This document shows positions 36,901-50,200 of a DNA stretch of 64,000 bases, piece by piece. Position numbers and translations under genes: made by a program. Position 1 is the stretch's first letter. The number at the start of each line of letters is the position of its first letter. The DNA lies in NCBI GenBank assembly GCA_000442125.1, contig KE546972.1, positions 1,200,022-1,264,021 on the forward strand. Direction: 5' to 3'. The notes below the pieces were generated by a model. That model made no database searches. It worked only from the letters and a program-made list of their open reading frames with translations, and was not told where the DNA came from. This DNA comes from Opeltia flavorubescens. Lineage: Eukaryota > Ascomycota > Lecanoromycetes > Teloschistales > Teloschistaceae.

Positions 36901-39900
36901 ATTTATTATAAAAAGAATTTTAATATTATAAATTTATATTAAAAATTTCGTTTATAATAAAACTAGATAAATATTTAATATTATAATTTTATTAAATACC
37001 CGAGTATTAATAATAATATAGCCTTTAAAATTTTAATTAATCTTTTTTTATATTATAAAATAAAAAAATAAAAATAAAATAACTATAATAATTTATTTTA
37101 TCCGATTTTATTTATAAAATTTATTAAAGATTTTATTAATAACTTTTTTATTATAAATATTAATAGAATATATATAGGTTTATTTAAATTTATAAATTTA
37201 TTTTTAGTTTTCTATTAATAAAGTATCTATATACTTTAACTTTAGTATATTTATTATATTACTAGTATTTTATTATAAACGCGGGTAGCGTTTAATTAAA
37301 ATAGCTAGAGCCGTTTATTTAGCTTATATTTTAAAAATTGTTATTTTTATAAAATATACTACTTTTATTTAATAATAGAAATTAATAAATAGTATAATAG
37401 CGATATTTAAAATTATAATAGCTATTATAGCGGTTGTTATATAATATTTAAAATTTTTAAAAAATTATTTAAACTTTCGTTTAAATATTTTAATAATTAA
37501 TTTATAATTTTTTAAATTATATTAATAATATTTATTAATTTTATATTTTTAAATAATATTTAATTAAATTTTTATAGCTAATTAATTAAAAAATAGTAAA
37601 TTATTATAAATATAAATTTATTTTAATATATAATCTATAATATAAATATAGGTTATAAAATTATCTGATATTTTTAATTTATATATAAAGTTATAATTTT
37701 TTTAAAAGTTTAATAGATTTTAATATAAATTTATAATTTTAATAGTTTTACTAATATATAATAATATTATAATATTGTAAATATTATAAATAATAGCGCT
37801 TATTTTAATACTTTCAATATTAATAGCGATTAGTATTATTATATTATTATAAAATTAAATAATTTTTATATAAATAAATAAATATATATTACTATTTTTT
37901 AACTTTATAATATTAACATTAATAAATTTATTAATATTTAAATCGTCTATTAAATAAAGCTCGCGTATAATAATAGTAAATTTTATAGTCTTTTTATTAA
38001 ATATAAAAATTTTAATAATCGCGAACTTAATAATATTTTTAATAATTATAAAAACTAATATTTTTTAAATTATAGTATATAGTAATTATTCTAATAGAAA
38101 TCTTCGATTAATTAAACTTATTATACAGTTTATATTTTAATAAAAGTTATAATTTTTTATATTAAACTATAAATAAATATTTATATTTATATAATAGTAT
38201 TTTTAAAAAGTAAAGCCTATTAATAATATATCTTTTATAATCGAAAAAATTAACTAGAATATTTATAATAATAGCTATTTAATAATCTCTAGTTTAATAA
38301 CCTTTAATATATTTTTAAATAGTTTAATTAGTTTTAAATAAATTTTTACTAATAATATTAAAACATTTCGCTTAATAATTAATTTAACTATAATAGCTAT
38401 AATTAAAAATAGTTTTCTATTACAATTAGAATATAAATAATAATATAAAGTATTATTCAATTTAAAAATTTTATTATATTTATTATATTAGTATATTTTT
38501 ACCGATTTAGATTTAAATACTATATATTTTGTTATAATAAAATAAAATTTAGCCGTATTATTATACTAATTAGGATTTTTAGTAGTAATATATAGTATTT
38601 TATTATATTTTTTATCTATTATATATTTAACTTTAATAAAGTCTATTAATTAATAAAAGCTGTTTTTATAATTCCAATATTATTCCGTTTTATTATCGGG
38701 AATCTATTTACCGGAAATTTTTTATTAGAAATAAACTTATTAATTATTTAACTAGTAGTTTTTATAAAGGTTCCGGCTATTATTATACTATTAATAGCTA
38801 TAGCTTTATTAATTTCTACTTTAATTTTATTATAACGGAATTTGAGCTCTAAATAAAAACTATTAATAGTTATTTTAAATAGTATACTAATTATTATATA
38901 TATTAAATTTATTTTTAATCAATAAAGTTTATAAAATTATAAAAAAATTCCGGTATTAATATATAATAGAAAATATATTCGGCTGAATTTTTTATATATA
39001 GTTCAAGTATATAAATAGATATTTAAATATATAAAATAGGTAATTTTATAATAATTAATATACCGCCGCTCCTTTATATTATTTATTTTTATTTTTTATA
39101 GAAAATTTTATTTTAGCGTTTTATAGTTTTTATTACCGCTATAAATATTAAATTAATTATTCTTTTTATTTTATAATAATTTATAAAAAACTTTAATAGT
39201 AATTATTATAATTTTATTTCAAATTAATATTTATAATTAAACGTTAAAGTATTTAATATTAATTATTATATAAATATTTTTAATAAACGCTATTTTTATA
39301 TTTTTAACTTTAATAATAATATTATTAAAATATTTTAAAAGATTTTTTTAAATCTATATATTATTAAAGGTATAACGTATCTATTTTAATTATACTAGTA
39401 TAATAGACGGTAGCTTATTAAAACGATTTTTAAAAAATATATACTATAATTTAATATTTTTATTAAATTATATAGATTTATAAATAGGTTTACTAATTAT
39501 AATTGTATATTATATAACTATTTCGTTTTATAAATAAAAATCTAAATTATAGTATATTAATAATATATTTATTATTTTATATTAAATTTTTACCCGTTAT
39601 ATAAAAGTATTTATATTATAATAAATATTATATAATTCCAGAAATTCTATAAACTATTTATTATTATTTAATTAAAATTGACTAATATTATAAATCTTTT
39701 ATTATAATTTAATAACTATTAGTATAATTATTAAATTTAATAATATAATAACTAGTTAATTTTAAAAGTTTTATATAAAAAATTTTAGTAATTAAACCAG
39801 ACGGGTATTTATTAATAGTTATTTAATTAAAAGAATTTATTAGTATTATAATAGATTGTTATAATTTATAAATTTATTCTATTATTATAATTATAATAAA

Positions 39901-40706
39901 AATATTATTATATTTAGTAATAATATAATATTTTTTTTTAATTTAATGAAATAAAGTAAACTAGATTTAATATTAGAAATATAGTTTTATTATTTAAATA
40001 TATTATTAAATTTAATAATATTTATAAATTTATTAAACCGTTATAAATCTTTTAATAAATTTAAAAAATAAAAATAAAAGTATAAATTATTCTAAATAAA
40101 AGTATAAATTATTTTAAATAAAATTTATAATTAGTTTTTAAATATAAATTTAAAAATTTTTATTTTTAAAAACTATAATAATATTATTATAAAAACTTTT
40201 TATTATTTTAATAAAAATATATAAATACTCGTTTTAATTTAAAAAACAAATAGCGATAAAAACTATACTAATTTATAAATTATTTAATTATTAGAGAATT
40301 TTTAAATTAAAAAATAATATAAATCTAAACTTTTTTTATAAATATAATCAGTATAAATTTTAAATATTATTATAAAAACCCGATTTTATTTTAAAAACTA
40401 TTTAATATATTTTTAAAATATTTTATTATCAAAGGTAATTATAATAAAAGCTAGTATAATAATAAAATTAATTAAATCTTTTAAATTATTATAAAAAATA
40501 TCTAGAACTTCGCTAAAAAAACTAGAAGCTAGAATATATTTTAATTAATTCTATAAATTAAATATTATTATAAAAGCGGTAGTTTTATAAATAAAAAAAT
40601 ACTAAATTTATTTAAAAAATCTAGTATTATATAATAATCAATAATATATATATATAGAAATTAATAGTATTATATTTTATATAAATTATTTTTTCTTACT
40701 ATTATT
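33932..40706 (-). pseudogene. A3 gag-pol relic
   Basis: Mirrors A2 base for base apart from small length differences. Reading right to left: gag-like part, protease region, RT (active site near 36710), RNase H (about 36050-36250), integrase (about 34870-35500), GPY/F and chromodomain-like part (about 34070-34500). Broken by very many stops. A 61-codon ATG frame at 38275-38460 is a chance frame within it. Confidence 0.7.
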
Positions 40707-40911
40707 TATTATATTATAAATATAAGGTAATAATATTATATTAAAAATATAGAACTATTTATCTATAAAATTTATAACTAAATAAATATTAGCGTTAAAA
40801 GGCGCTAAATTTAATTAGATAAACTTATTTAAAAGGCCTCCTTTAGGCTATAATAGCTATTCAGCCCTATCTATTTTATTAACCTTCTGCTTATACGGTA
40901 TAGCCGCAATA
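40707..40911 (-). repeat. A3 5' LTR (205 bp, minus-strand element)
   Basis: Partner of 33727-33931. Only one base separates it from the A4 LTR that starts at 40913, so the two look like a tandem LTR pair. Confidence 0.92.
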
Positions 40912-40912
40912 A

Positions 40913-41117
40913 TAGTATATAGTAGGTATAAGGTAATAGTATTATATTAAAGGTATAGAATTATCTATTTATAGAATCTACAACTAAATAAATATAGGCG
41001 CTAAAAGGCGCTAAATCTAACTAGGTAAATTTATTTAAAAAGCCTCCTCCGGGCTACGGTAGCTATTCAGCCCTACCTACCCTATCAGCCTTTTACCTAT
41101 ACGGTATAGCCGTAATA
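40913..41117 (-). repeat. A4 3' LTR (205 bp, minus-strand element)
   Basis: Reverse complement of the A LTR with a well-kept core (GCTATTCAGCCCTACC at 41062-41077). It starts in the duplicated target bases of A3. Confidence 0.9.
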
Positions 41118-41198
41118 GATACCGGCAATAAATAAAACTATTAGCCCCTAATAATAGGCTTTTCCTCGCTAATAAACGGCTTTTTAACTTATTTCTAC

Positions 41199-41495
41199 TA
41201 TTACTATTAAGCTATAGAAGCAGTTAGTATTTTGACCCCAGGTGGAAATTATATAATAGAAACAATATATTAAGTTACTAGTGTAACGGGCCTATTAAAA
41301 GGCCTAAACGGGGTTATTTAGGTAATTACTATTTAATATAGGGTAAATATATTTTTAAGTATATAGTAATCCNCTTTACTTTCTACTAGAAAGTAAAAGT
41401 TAATTTTTTAATATATCTAAATATATATATTATAAATAGTTCTTTTATAATAGTCTACGCTTCTAAATTAGTTTAATTATATCTACTATATTATA
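41199..41495 (+). repeat. E 5' LTR (297 bp)
   Basis: Colinear with 57233-57529. It keeps a mildly mutated start (TTTTGACCCCAGGTGGAAAT at 41238-41257). The first four bases differ between the two copies, so the left border is uncertain by a few bases. One ambiguous base lies at 41373. Confidence 0.85.
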
Positions 41496-41519
41496 ATTTT
41501 AACTTTTTCTTTTTATATT

Positions 41520-44500
41520 NGGAGGCCTGGATTATTATTAAAGATATTTATTAAAAGAGCTTATAGTTATAATAAAAATAGGAATAATAGTAATAATATA
41601 ATTATTAATTTTTAAAATCCGAATATTTAATCGAAAACTATATATATAAATCTAATAGGCGGATCTTCTAATATAACTAGTCTAACAATTCTTTAAAACG
41701 AGCGTATTATAGAGCTATTTAATAACGCTATAGAATTATAGCGGAATAGTAGTATTTTTTTTAACNGAGTCGATACTAGGTTTTAATACTCGTTATTATA
41801 AAAGTAAGAAGCTAATATATAATATAATTCCGTCCCTTTTACTACCTGGTTTTAATAGTAGCTATAATAATAATAATTTTTCGAATACTTTTTTAAATAT
41901 ATAAACGGAATAAAAAATTAAAGATTTAAAACATAAAATAAAAAAAGTTATTTAATATATTTATCGCTTTAAAAAGGTTAAAATAGTTTATTAATAAATT
42001 TAAATAACGCTTTAAAAGTTTTATATACCTATTAATATATTTACTTCTATTATTCTATTTATTAATACTAAATCTTTTTATTATTATAAGATTAAAAAAT
42101 ATTAAGCTAGCTTTTTTACCGGATTATCCGCTAAAAGATAGCTTTACTAGCTATTAGATATAAATATTATAAGTGAATATAATATTTAAATTATTATAGG
42201 ATTTATTTTTAATAAATAAAATAAAAATTTAGTTTACTATATTATTATTAAAAAATAACCCTTTAATATAATAAATTTAAACTATAAAAACGGATAAAAT
42301 TAATATAAACTGGTCTAATTTTTATAATTAACTACTTAATTTTTTATTAAATAAAAAAAGCTAATTTTTAAATTTTTTATCGAAATATTATATATTAGGA
42401 TAAAGTATAATAATATTATAGAAACTTTATAACTAAATAAAAGTAGTTAAAAATTAGTTACTAGAGTTATTAGAAAATTAATAAATAATAAATTTTATTA
42501 TAAAACTTAAACGCGATATTTAAATACTAGTATATTAGTTTAAATATATATCTAAAAATAAGATAAAGGATAAATAGATAGCTTTAGTAACCTGTATAGA
42601 AGATATTATAAAAAGTATTAATATAAGTACCTTTTATAAAAAGCTTTTTTCTTTAAATTAAAGTAGCTAGGGTAGTTAGATTTTAAAGAAGTTTTATAGT
42701 AGTTATATAGGGGATAAACGAAAATATAATAATTATAAGCCCTATAACGGGCTTTTTATAGGATTAAAAAATAGTAAAAATATTAATTTAAAAGATTTAA
42801 ACTAAATAGAATATTATAATTATTATAAAAAAAGTTATTATTTTATTAATTACTTTTATATAAAAAAGTAAATAAAAAAAGTATCTATTAAAAGTACTAA
42901 ATTTAGCGCTAATAAAAATTCTAATATAGTTTTAAAAAACAATTAAATTTAAATAAAGTTTTAATATTTAAATATTATCTAATTAAAATAATAAGAGGAA
43001 TTAAAATAGTATTCCGGTTTTATATAGGCGATTAGATTAAAAGGGCTTCTATATTTTTAAATACGAGGTTAAATATTAATTATATCTTATAAACTAAAAC
43101 TATAGAATAAAACTTTACTTTAATAAATACTAGTTATCCTATATTAAACTAGCTTTAAAATTAGTAGTATTACTACTATAAGGCCTATAATTTTAAATAG
43201 ATCTCTATTAATAGCTAGAGTATAAAATAAACGATTTCTATTATTTTTTTTATACTATCGATTTAGATAAATATAATATAATTTTAGGTACCTTAAAAAT
43301 TTATAAAACTAGCCTATTTATTAATATATAGGCTATAAAATAGCGTTTTTTTATTAGAATTAATAGAATATAGATAAACCGTCTATAAGTTTTTAAATAA
43401 TCCCTTAAGATACGCTTTATTATATATATTTTAGTAGTATTAATAGTAAAGGATCTAGTTAATATTAATAGTATAGAATTTTTATATTAGAATAAAGTCT
43501 TCGAACCTATATTTTTTATAGTAAAATCGGGTAAATTATTTTAGTCGAAATCTAGTAATTATATTATTAATCTAATAAAAGGTAAAAAGCTATTATATAA
43601 ATTAATATATAACTTATTAAATAATAAGTTAAAAAAATTATACCGCTATTTTAAAAAAGCTTTTAAAAAGGGCTGGATTTAATATTTAGTCTCGCTTATA
43701 AGAATTTTTATTCTATTTATACTAAAGAAGGATAATAGAATATATTTATATATAAATTATTATAGTTTAAATATAGTAATAATTAAAAATCGGTATCTAT
43801 TTTTTTTAATTATTAAAATTTTAGACCGCCTATATAGTATAAAGAAATTTACGAAAATAAATATATATAATATCTATTACTAGATTAGAATTAAATAAAA
43901 AAATAAGTAGAAGATAATATTTTATACTAGGTACGGGTATTTTAAATTCTTTATTATATTTTTTAATTTAGTAAATATCTTTATAAGCTTTTAAATATAT
44001 ATTAATTAAGCGTTAATAAAAATAGTTAATATTTTTTATATAGTATACTTAAATAATATTCTAGTATATTTAGATTCCGAAAAAAAATACTAGGAGTATA
44101 TTTATATAATCCTACGCCGACTTTATAAATACTAGTTATTCCTAAATTTAAAGAAATACGTATTTAATATAAAATAGCTAGAATTTCTAAAATATATTAT
44201 ATTATTTAAAAGAGTAGAAATAGATTTTAAAAGAATAAATATAGTTTAAAATTAGCTTATTCTAAAATTATATAAAAATATTTAGATATTTTTAGATTTA
44301 ACGAATTTCTATTAGCGATTTATTAAGTATTATTTAAAGATTACGGCGCTTATAATTAACCTATTAGTTAGTATAAATAATAGTAAAAAATTAAAGCTAT
44401 TAAAAAAAAATAATACCGTTTAAAAAATCTTTAAAAAGTTAAAAAAAGCTTTTACTATAGTACCGTTATTAAAATATTTTAATTTAATATATAAAATCCG

Positions 44501-46800
44501 GATTAAAATAAATATTTTATATTTTAAAATTTTTAGTATTATAATTTAACTAGATAATAATAGTATTTATTATCTAGTAGTTTTTTAGTCGAGGAAAATA
44601 ATAATAGCTAAATAAAACTATAAAATTTATAATTAAAAACTATTTACTATTATTAAGGTTTTTAAATAATAGCGGTATTATTTTAAAAAGGTTTAATATA
44701 TTATTAAAATATAATTAGATTTTAATAATTTAAAGGGATTTATATATATTAAATAATTTAATAGTAGGTAACGGCGTTAAATTATAAAGTTAGTAGTTAT
44801 AATTTTCGAATTTTTTTATTAAGCTAGAAAATTAAATCTAGTAGATTTCCTATTAAAAAAGCCAGATTATTAAAAAATTAACTCTAAAGCTTTAATAATA
44901 ATACCTATATTATAATAAAAGCTATCTTTTATTAATAATATATTATTTATACCGATAGCGGTAAAAAAAATAAAAGTAGTATATTTATATAAAAGGCGTA
45001 AAAGAAGATTTAAAAGTTTTTTATTAAAGGTTAATATTTTTAAAAAATTTAATAGTAATCTATCGGTTTAAAAATCTTATAGTATATTAGCGCTAATAAC
45101 GCCTTATAAAAACTCCGTTAAAAGCTTTTAAAAAAAAGACCTATTTTTTAATAAAGAAGATATAATAAATCCTATTATTAGAATAGCTGGTTATAAATAG
45201 TACGTCCTATATTAGATAGTAAAAGATACTACTTCTAGTAAAATAGCTTATAATAATAGCTCGATAAATATAAAGGAAATAATTTTATAATTTTAGCGGG
45301 ATAATAATTTTATTATTATTAGAAAGTATAATATTAAAAGCGCTTATAAAAAGAATTCTAAATATATAAAAATTAGATTATAAAGTTTAAAAGTAGAAGG
45401 CAAGTTACTATTTTATAGATTTTTATATATTTTAAAAAACTTTATTATTTATATAAAGCTTATAATAAAACGTTATAATAATTTTTTAATTAAATATTTT
45501 AAAGCGGAGCGAATAATAAAATTATTTTACTGCTAATATTAATAGTTAAATTTAAATAAAAAAGTAAAGGAATATATATAGATATACGATATTTATTAAT
45601 ATATAAAAGTATATTAATATAAGCTGTATAGTAAATTATAGTTTTTTTTTATTTCTAACGATTTATATTAAGAAATTGCTTTAAATTTTATAATAAGATT
45701 ACTATTATTAAAGTATTATATAGATATAATTAATACTATATTAATTATAGTAGACCGATATTTAAAAATAGCTATATATATTTTTTATATAAAAATTATT
45801 AATATAGTAGAGTTTATAGATTTTTTCTTTAAAATAATAATTTATAAAAGGATTATACTAAAAAGTATTATTATTAATAAAGGTTTATTATTTATAAGCT
45901 AATTCTAGTCTAAAATCTACTACTATTTAAAAATAAAAAGAAAATTAAATACTATTTTTTATTTATAAATAGATGGCTAGATAGAGCGCTAGAATTAATT
46001 ATTAGAATATTATTTTCGAATTTATTTAAATAAGAAGTAATTTAATTAAACGAAAAATTTTTTTATAATAGAATTTATATATAATAATAATATCTATTCT
46101 ATTATAGGTAAAATATCATTTCTTTTATAGATTAAAATATACTTTAACCTGGAATTTAATATTACGGATAATATTTTTAAAAAAAAAACCTATAAAGCTA
46201 GTATACTAGTAGTAAAAAAATATATAAAGAAATAAATAGAATTATATAAAAAGCTAAACTAGAAATAGTAAAAGATATAAAAACGATAGGCGAAATACTA
46301 TAATCGTTTTTATATAAATATAGAATTTAATCTAAACGATATAGTATTTCTATTATTAAAGAATTTAAAGTTAAAGAAATTATTAAAAAAACTTATTTAT
46401 TATTATATTAGACTGAATTATATTAAAGAATATATTAGTTTCTAGACGTATAAATTACTATTACCGCCTGGTTCGTATATTTATAATATTTTCTATATTT
46501 TTTTATTAAAAAAGTATTAGTAGAAAAAAAAGTAAAAGATTTTTTAATATTTACTTCTAAAGTTTATAGATAATAAATTAGAATAAAAAATAGAAATAAT
46601 TTTAAATAAGCGTATTAAAAGATTTAAAAATAAAACGGAATAGTATTGAATTAGTTAAATAGGTTAGTTAGAAAAATATAATTTATAGTAGCCGAAATTA
46701 AATTTAGTAAATATTAAAGATTTAATAAAAAAATTTAATTAAAGCTATAAAGAATCGTTAAAAAAGTATAGGAGGAAAAGCTAAATATTTTAGTTATACT
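41520..46800 (+). pseudogene. E gag-pol relic with chromodomain-like end
   Basis: In order: a gag-like part from about 41550; a zinc-knuckle-like motif near 42810-42860; RT about 43690-44180, with the pattern K-K-D-x-R-I-x-L, then Y-x-x-L-N near 43760, T-K-I-D near 43850 and the Y-L-D-D-I-L-V-Y region near 44045-44075; RNase H about 44500-44700; integrase about 45180-46100; GPY/F-like near 46330-46480; and a chromodomain-like stretch about 46600-46750 (W-x-P-x-x-N-L pattern near its end). Ambiguous bases at 41520 and 41766. Broken by very many stops. Confidence 0.75.
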
Positions 46801-47089
46801 AGTCGCTATTTTTTTTTAAGTTTTTAACGGGCCTTTTATAAGCCTAAATAATATTATATTTAAATTAAAAATAAATATAGAGAAAAATAATATAAATAAT
46901 AAAATTTATATTAAATTTTTAAAAATTAATTAGTTTATTTAAAAAGAACTTATTAAATATAAATTAAAAACGAATTTAAAATAGTAAATAGAATTTATTA
47001 AATTAAAATTTAAATTTATTTAATAAAATAAGCGCTTTTTAGTAGTTATATCCTATCTAGTTTTCTTATACTATATTTCCGTATATTAT

Positions 47090-47294
47090 TGTTGCGGCCA
47101 CACCGTATAGGCAGAAGGCTGATAGGGCAGGTAGGGCTGAATGGCTACCGTAGCCCGAAGGAGGCCTTTTAAATAAGTTCACCTAGTTAGATTTAGCGCC
47201 TCTTAGTACCTATATTTATTTAGTTACAGATTCTATAAATAAATAATTTCTTACCTTTAATATAATACTATTACTCTATACCTATTATATAATA
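47090..47294 (+). repeat. A2 5' LTR (205 bp)
   Basis: Begins TGTTGCGGCCACACCGTATA and is the least mutated A LTR in the window. It keeps its TG start. Confidence 0.95.
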
Positions 47295-50200
47295 AATAGT
47301 AGTAATTAAAGGTAACCTATATAAAATATAATACTATTAACTTCTATATATATATACTATTAACTATTATATAGTACTAGATTCTCTAGGTAGGCCTAGT
47401 ACTCCTCTACCTACTAAACCACCGCTTCCGCACTAATACTCGGTTAATAGAGTTAATTAATATATACTCTAGCTTCTAGCCCTTTTAATAAAGTTCCAGG
47501 CACCTTTTATAATAATTTAAAGGATTTAACCGACCTCGCTATTATACTAGCTCTTATTATAACTACCTTCTATATTAAAAAGTTCTAAAAATATATCAAG
47601 CGGTTTTTAAAATAGGATCGGGCCTTTATAATAATCCTTAAAACCTATACCGACTATATCTATAAAAGAAGTCTAGGTCTATACTATTTTTTAATATAGG
47701 AATCTTCTAATAGTTAAATAACTTAAGCTAGTATAATAAAAGCTAGTATAACTCCTATTACTACTTACTCTATAAACTAGAGCGAGTATTTATAGATCTT
47801 TATTAAAGTAATAAACGATTTCTATAATAATATTATTATAGTCCTTAAAGATAAAGGCTTTTAAATCTATACTTAAAAGCTAGTAATAAACTTTACCTAG
47901 AATAGTTTAAACCTATACTTTTACTTTTTAAGCTCGCTAGAAAATTTATAATAGCTCGACGAATTTATAAATATTATTAAATTTATTAATACATTTAAGC
48001 AGCGGAACTATATTTCTTCTAGTACTAAATCCAGCCTATTCTACTTAGTAAAATTAGAAGGTAGCGTTATACCGCCGCTAGGTATAGCAGGAATCCTACT
48101 ATAATAATAATAGGGTGGATTTATAGGTAATAGTAATCCGTTATAATAGTAGTAAGTTTTTTTAAATAGGTAACTATTTATAGACGCCCGTCTAGTTTAG
48201 CTACTAGGATTTTTTATATAGAACTTCTAGAATTAAATAATTACTATACCCGTAAATCTAGTAGTTATACTAGCGATTACTAAATTATAATAGAGGGTTT
48301 ATAATATTAGTCTATTTTAACTAAATAGTAATAAACCGTTTATAGAGTCTATAAAGTTATATAATATTTATTACAATATATACGCTTTTATATAACGGGT
48401 AAAAATTAAATATAAAATAATAGATATATTATTAATACGTTATAATCTGGATTCTTATTTATAAAACAAGGTAGTTATATAGTTTACTACTATAATTAGT
48501 AAATTTACCTATAAGTCGCTATAATTAGGCGACGATATTAAATTATAATATATATTTTTTAAAAACTATTTCGGCGAGCTACCGTCTACTACGCTAGCGT
48601 AGCTAGAATAGATATATTATACTATTAACGACGTACGGGCTTAAAAGAACCCCTTAAAATACTTTAATAATATTATTATTAAAGTAAAAAATATAAAAAT
48701 AACACCTACTAAAAGTATCTAAATAATAATTAGTATTAAATATCTTAACGCCTAGCTACGAACATTAATTCTAGATAAAACTATAATAATTACTATTAAA
48801 GCTTTTTATAAGTTCTTTTAAAATAAGAAGAACGATTAGTTTAATATTTATAATAGTAATAAAAACCGTAAGACGCTAAAACTAAACCCTCTATAAAAGG
48901 ATAAAAGTAAATAATATAAAGAAGTAGTAATATACTAGCTATTATAAAATAACCCTTTTTATACGCCTAAATATCTATTTATATACCCGAACTATATATA
49001 AAGAAATTAATCGAATATATTTCCTATTATATACTAATATTGAAATCTCCTTATAACTCCGTAAACTCCACTAATTAAAAATAAGCCTAGTATATAGAAT
49101 AATTAGTATACTATTTAAGATAATCGTTAGTAATTTCCGTTTAAAGCTATTATTCCGCTATAATAAAATTAAACCGGAATCTAGTAAGGCTACGGCTATT
49201 AATAGCGTAATAACAGCCGGAATCTATATAAAAGCCGCTAGCCGAATAACTAGTAAGCCTACTTCTAATAAAAAGCTTCCGGCGAGTAGATTCTAGTCGA
49301 TAAAATAAAATAGTATTAGAGTTATAAAAACGGCTTCTACTAATTAACGGACTTTATTAAAGCCGAATATATAGTAGACGAGGAACCTAATAAAGCTCTA
49401 TATACTACTATTAAAAATCCTAACTAGTATAATAATATAATAGAATTTTATTTTACTATAATAAAGCGCACGGAACCTAAACTAGTTAAAATATACTAAT
49501 ATAATAAATACGACGAAATTTTTAAATTAAATAACGCTTTATATCGGTACCTGCGCTCCGGTTATAGTAAAAAATCACTCCTAGCTATAGCTACTACAGT
49601 TAAACTAACTATTAAGCTAAATATTCTACTAGTACTAGCGTAAACTTACTTAAAACTAGCTAAGCTATTTAAAAATACGCCGAAGGTTATTAAGCTAGAG
49701 GTTATTAAATAGCTACCGCTATAAACACCCTAATTAATTCGTTCGACCGTAAAGGATACGCTAATAGTAAGCTTTACTTTTTAAGGATACTGTTATATAA
49801 CCGTAGATATTTATTTATAACTAAACGCTAAAAATTATAGCTTCTACTAGAATATAGGCTATATAATAAATCTAATTAACTAAAAATTTCTACTAGAATA
49901 ACTACCGTATACTACGATTTAAAAAATACTAGCTTTTATAAATATTAAAAATATTAATAAAAGGCGATATAATACTATTAAGTTTATAATTATCAAAATC
50001 TTTATATCTAATAAAAGGGCTATAAAGCTTACTATTATTATATACGAGCTTTATCTAATAGACGATTTAAACGCTAATATATTTATTAGTATCAATATTA
50101 TAAAGCTTAAAGATATTAATATATACCTATTTATAAATACGATAATTATTAGCTTTTATAATAATATAGTAGTACTAATCGCTACTAGTATTAAGGGTAC

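Larger units (their letters stand above)
33727..40911 (-). mobile_element. Element A3, full-length uninterrupted Ty3/gypsy fossil on minus
   Basis: 7185 bp with 205-bp LTRs at both ends and no later insertion seen. The flanks read ATAAT (33722-33726) and ATAGT (40912-40916), a plausible TSD. It inserted exactly at the edge of the A4 3' LTR. On minus it is colinear with A2: the RT active-site region lies near 36710, and integrase and the chromodomain-like end lie to the left. It is among the most strongly RIP-mutated A copies in its body, and the coding frame is broken by very many stops. Confidence 0.92.

Noticed and set aside
38275-38460. 61-codon ATG frame on minus
   Set aside because: It lies inside the A3 relic, is not in line with recognised domains, and is AT-driven in composition.
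40707-41117. Tandem LTR pair from recombination or a circle junction
   Set aside because: A3 has its own target-site flanks and its own full body to the left, so two separate insertions explain it better.
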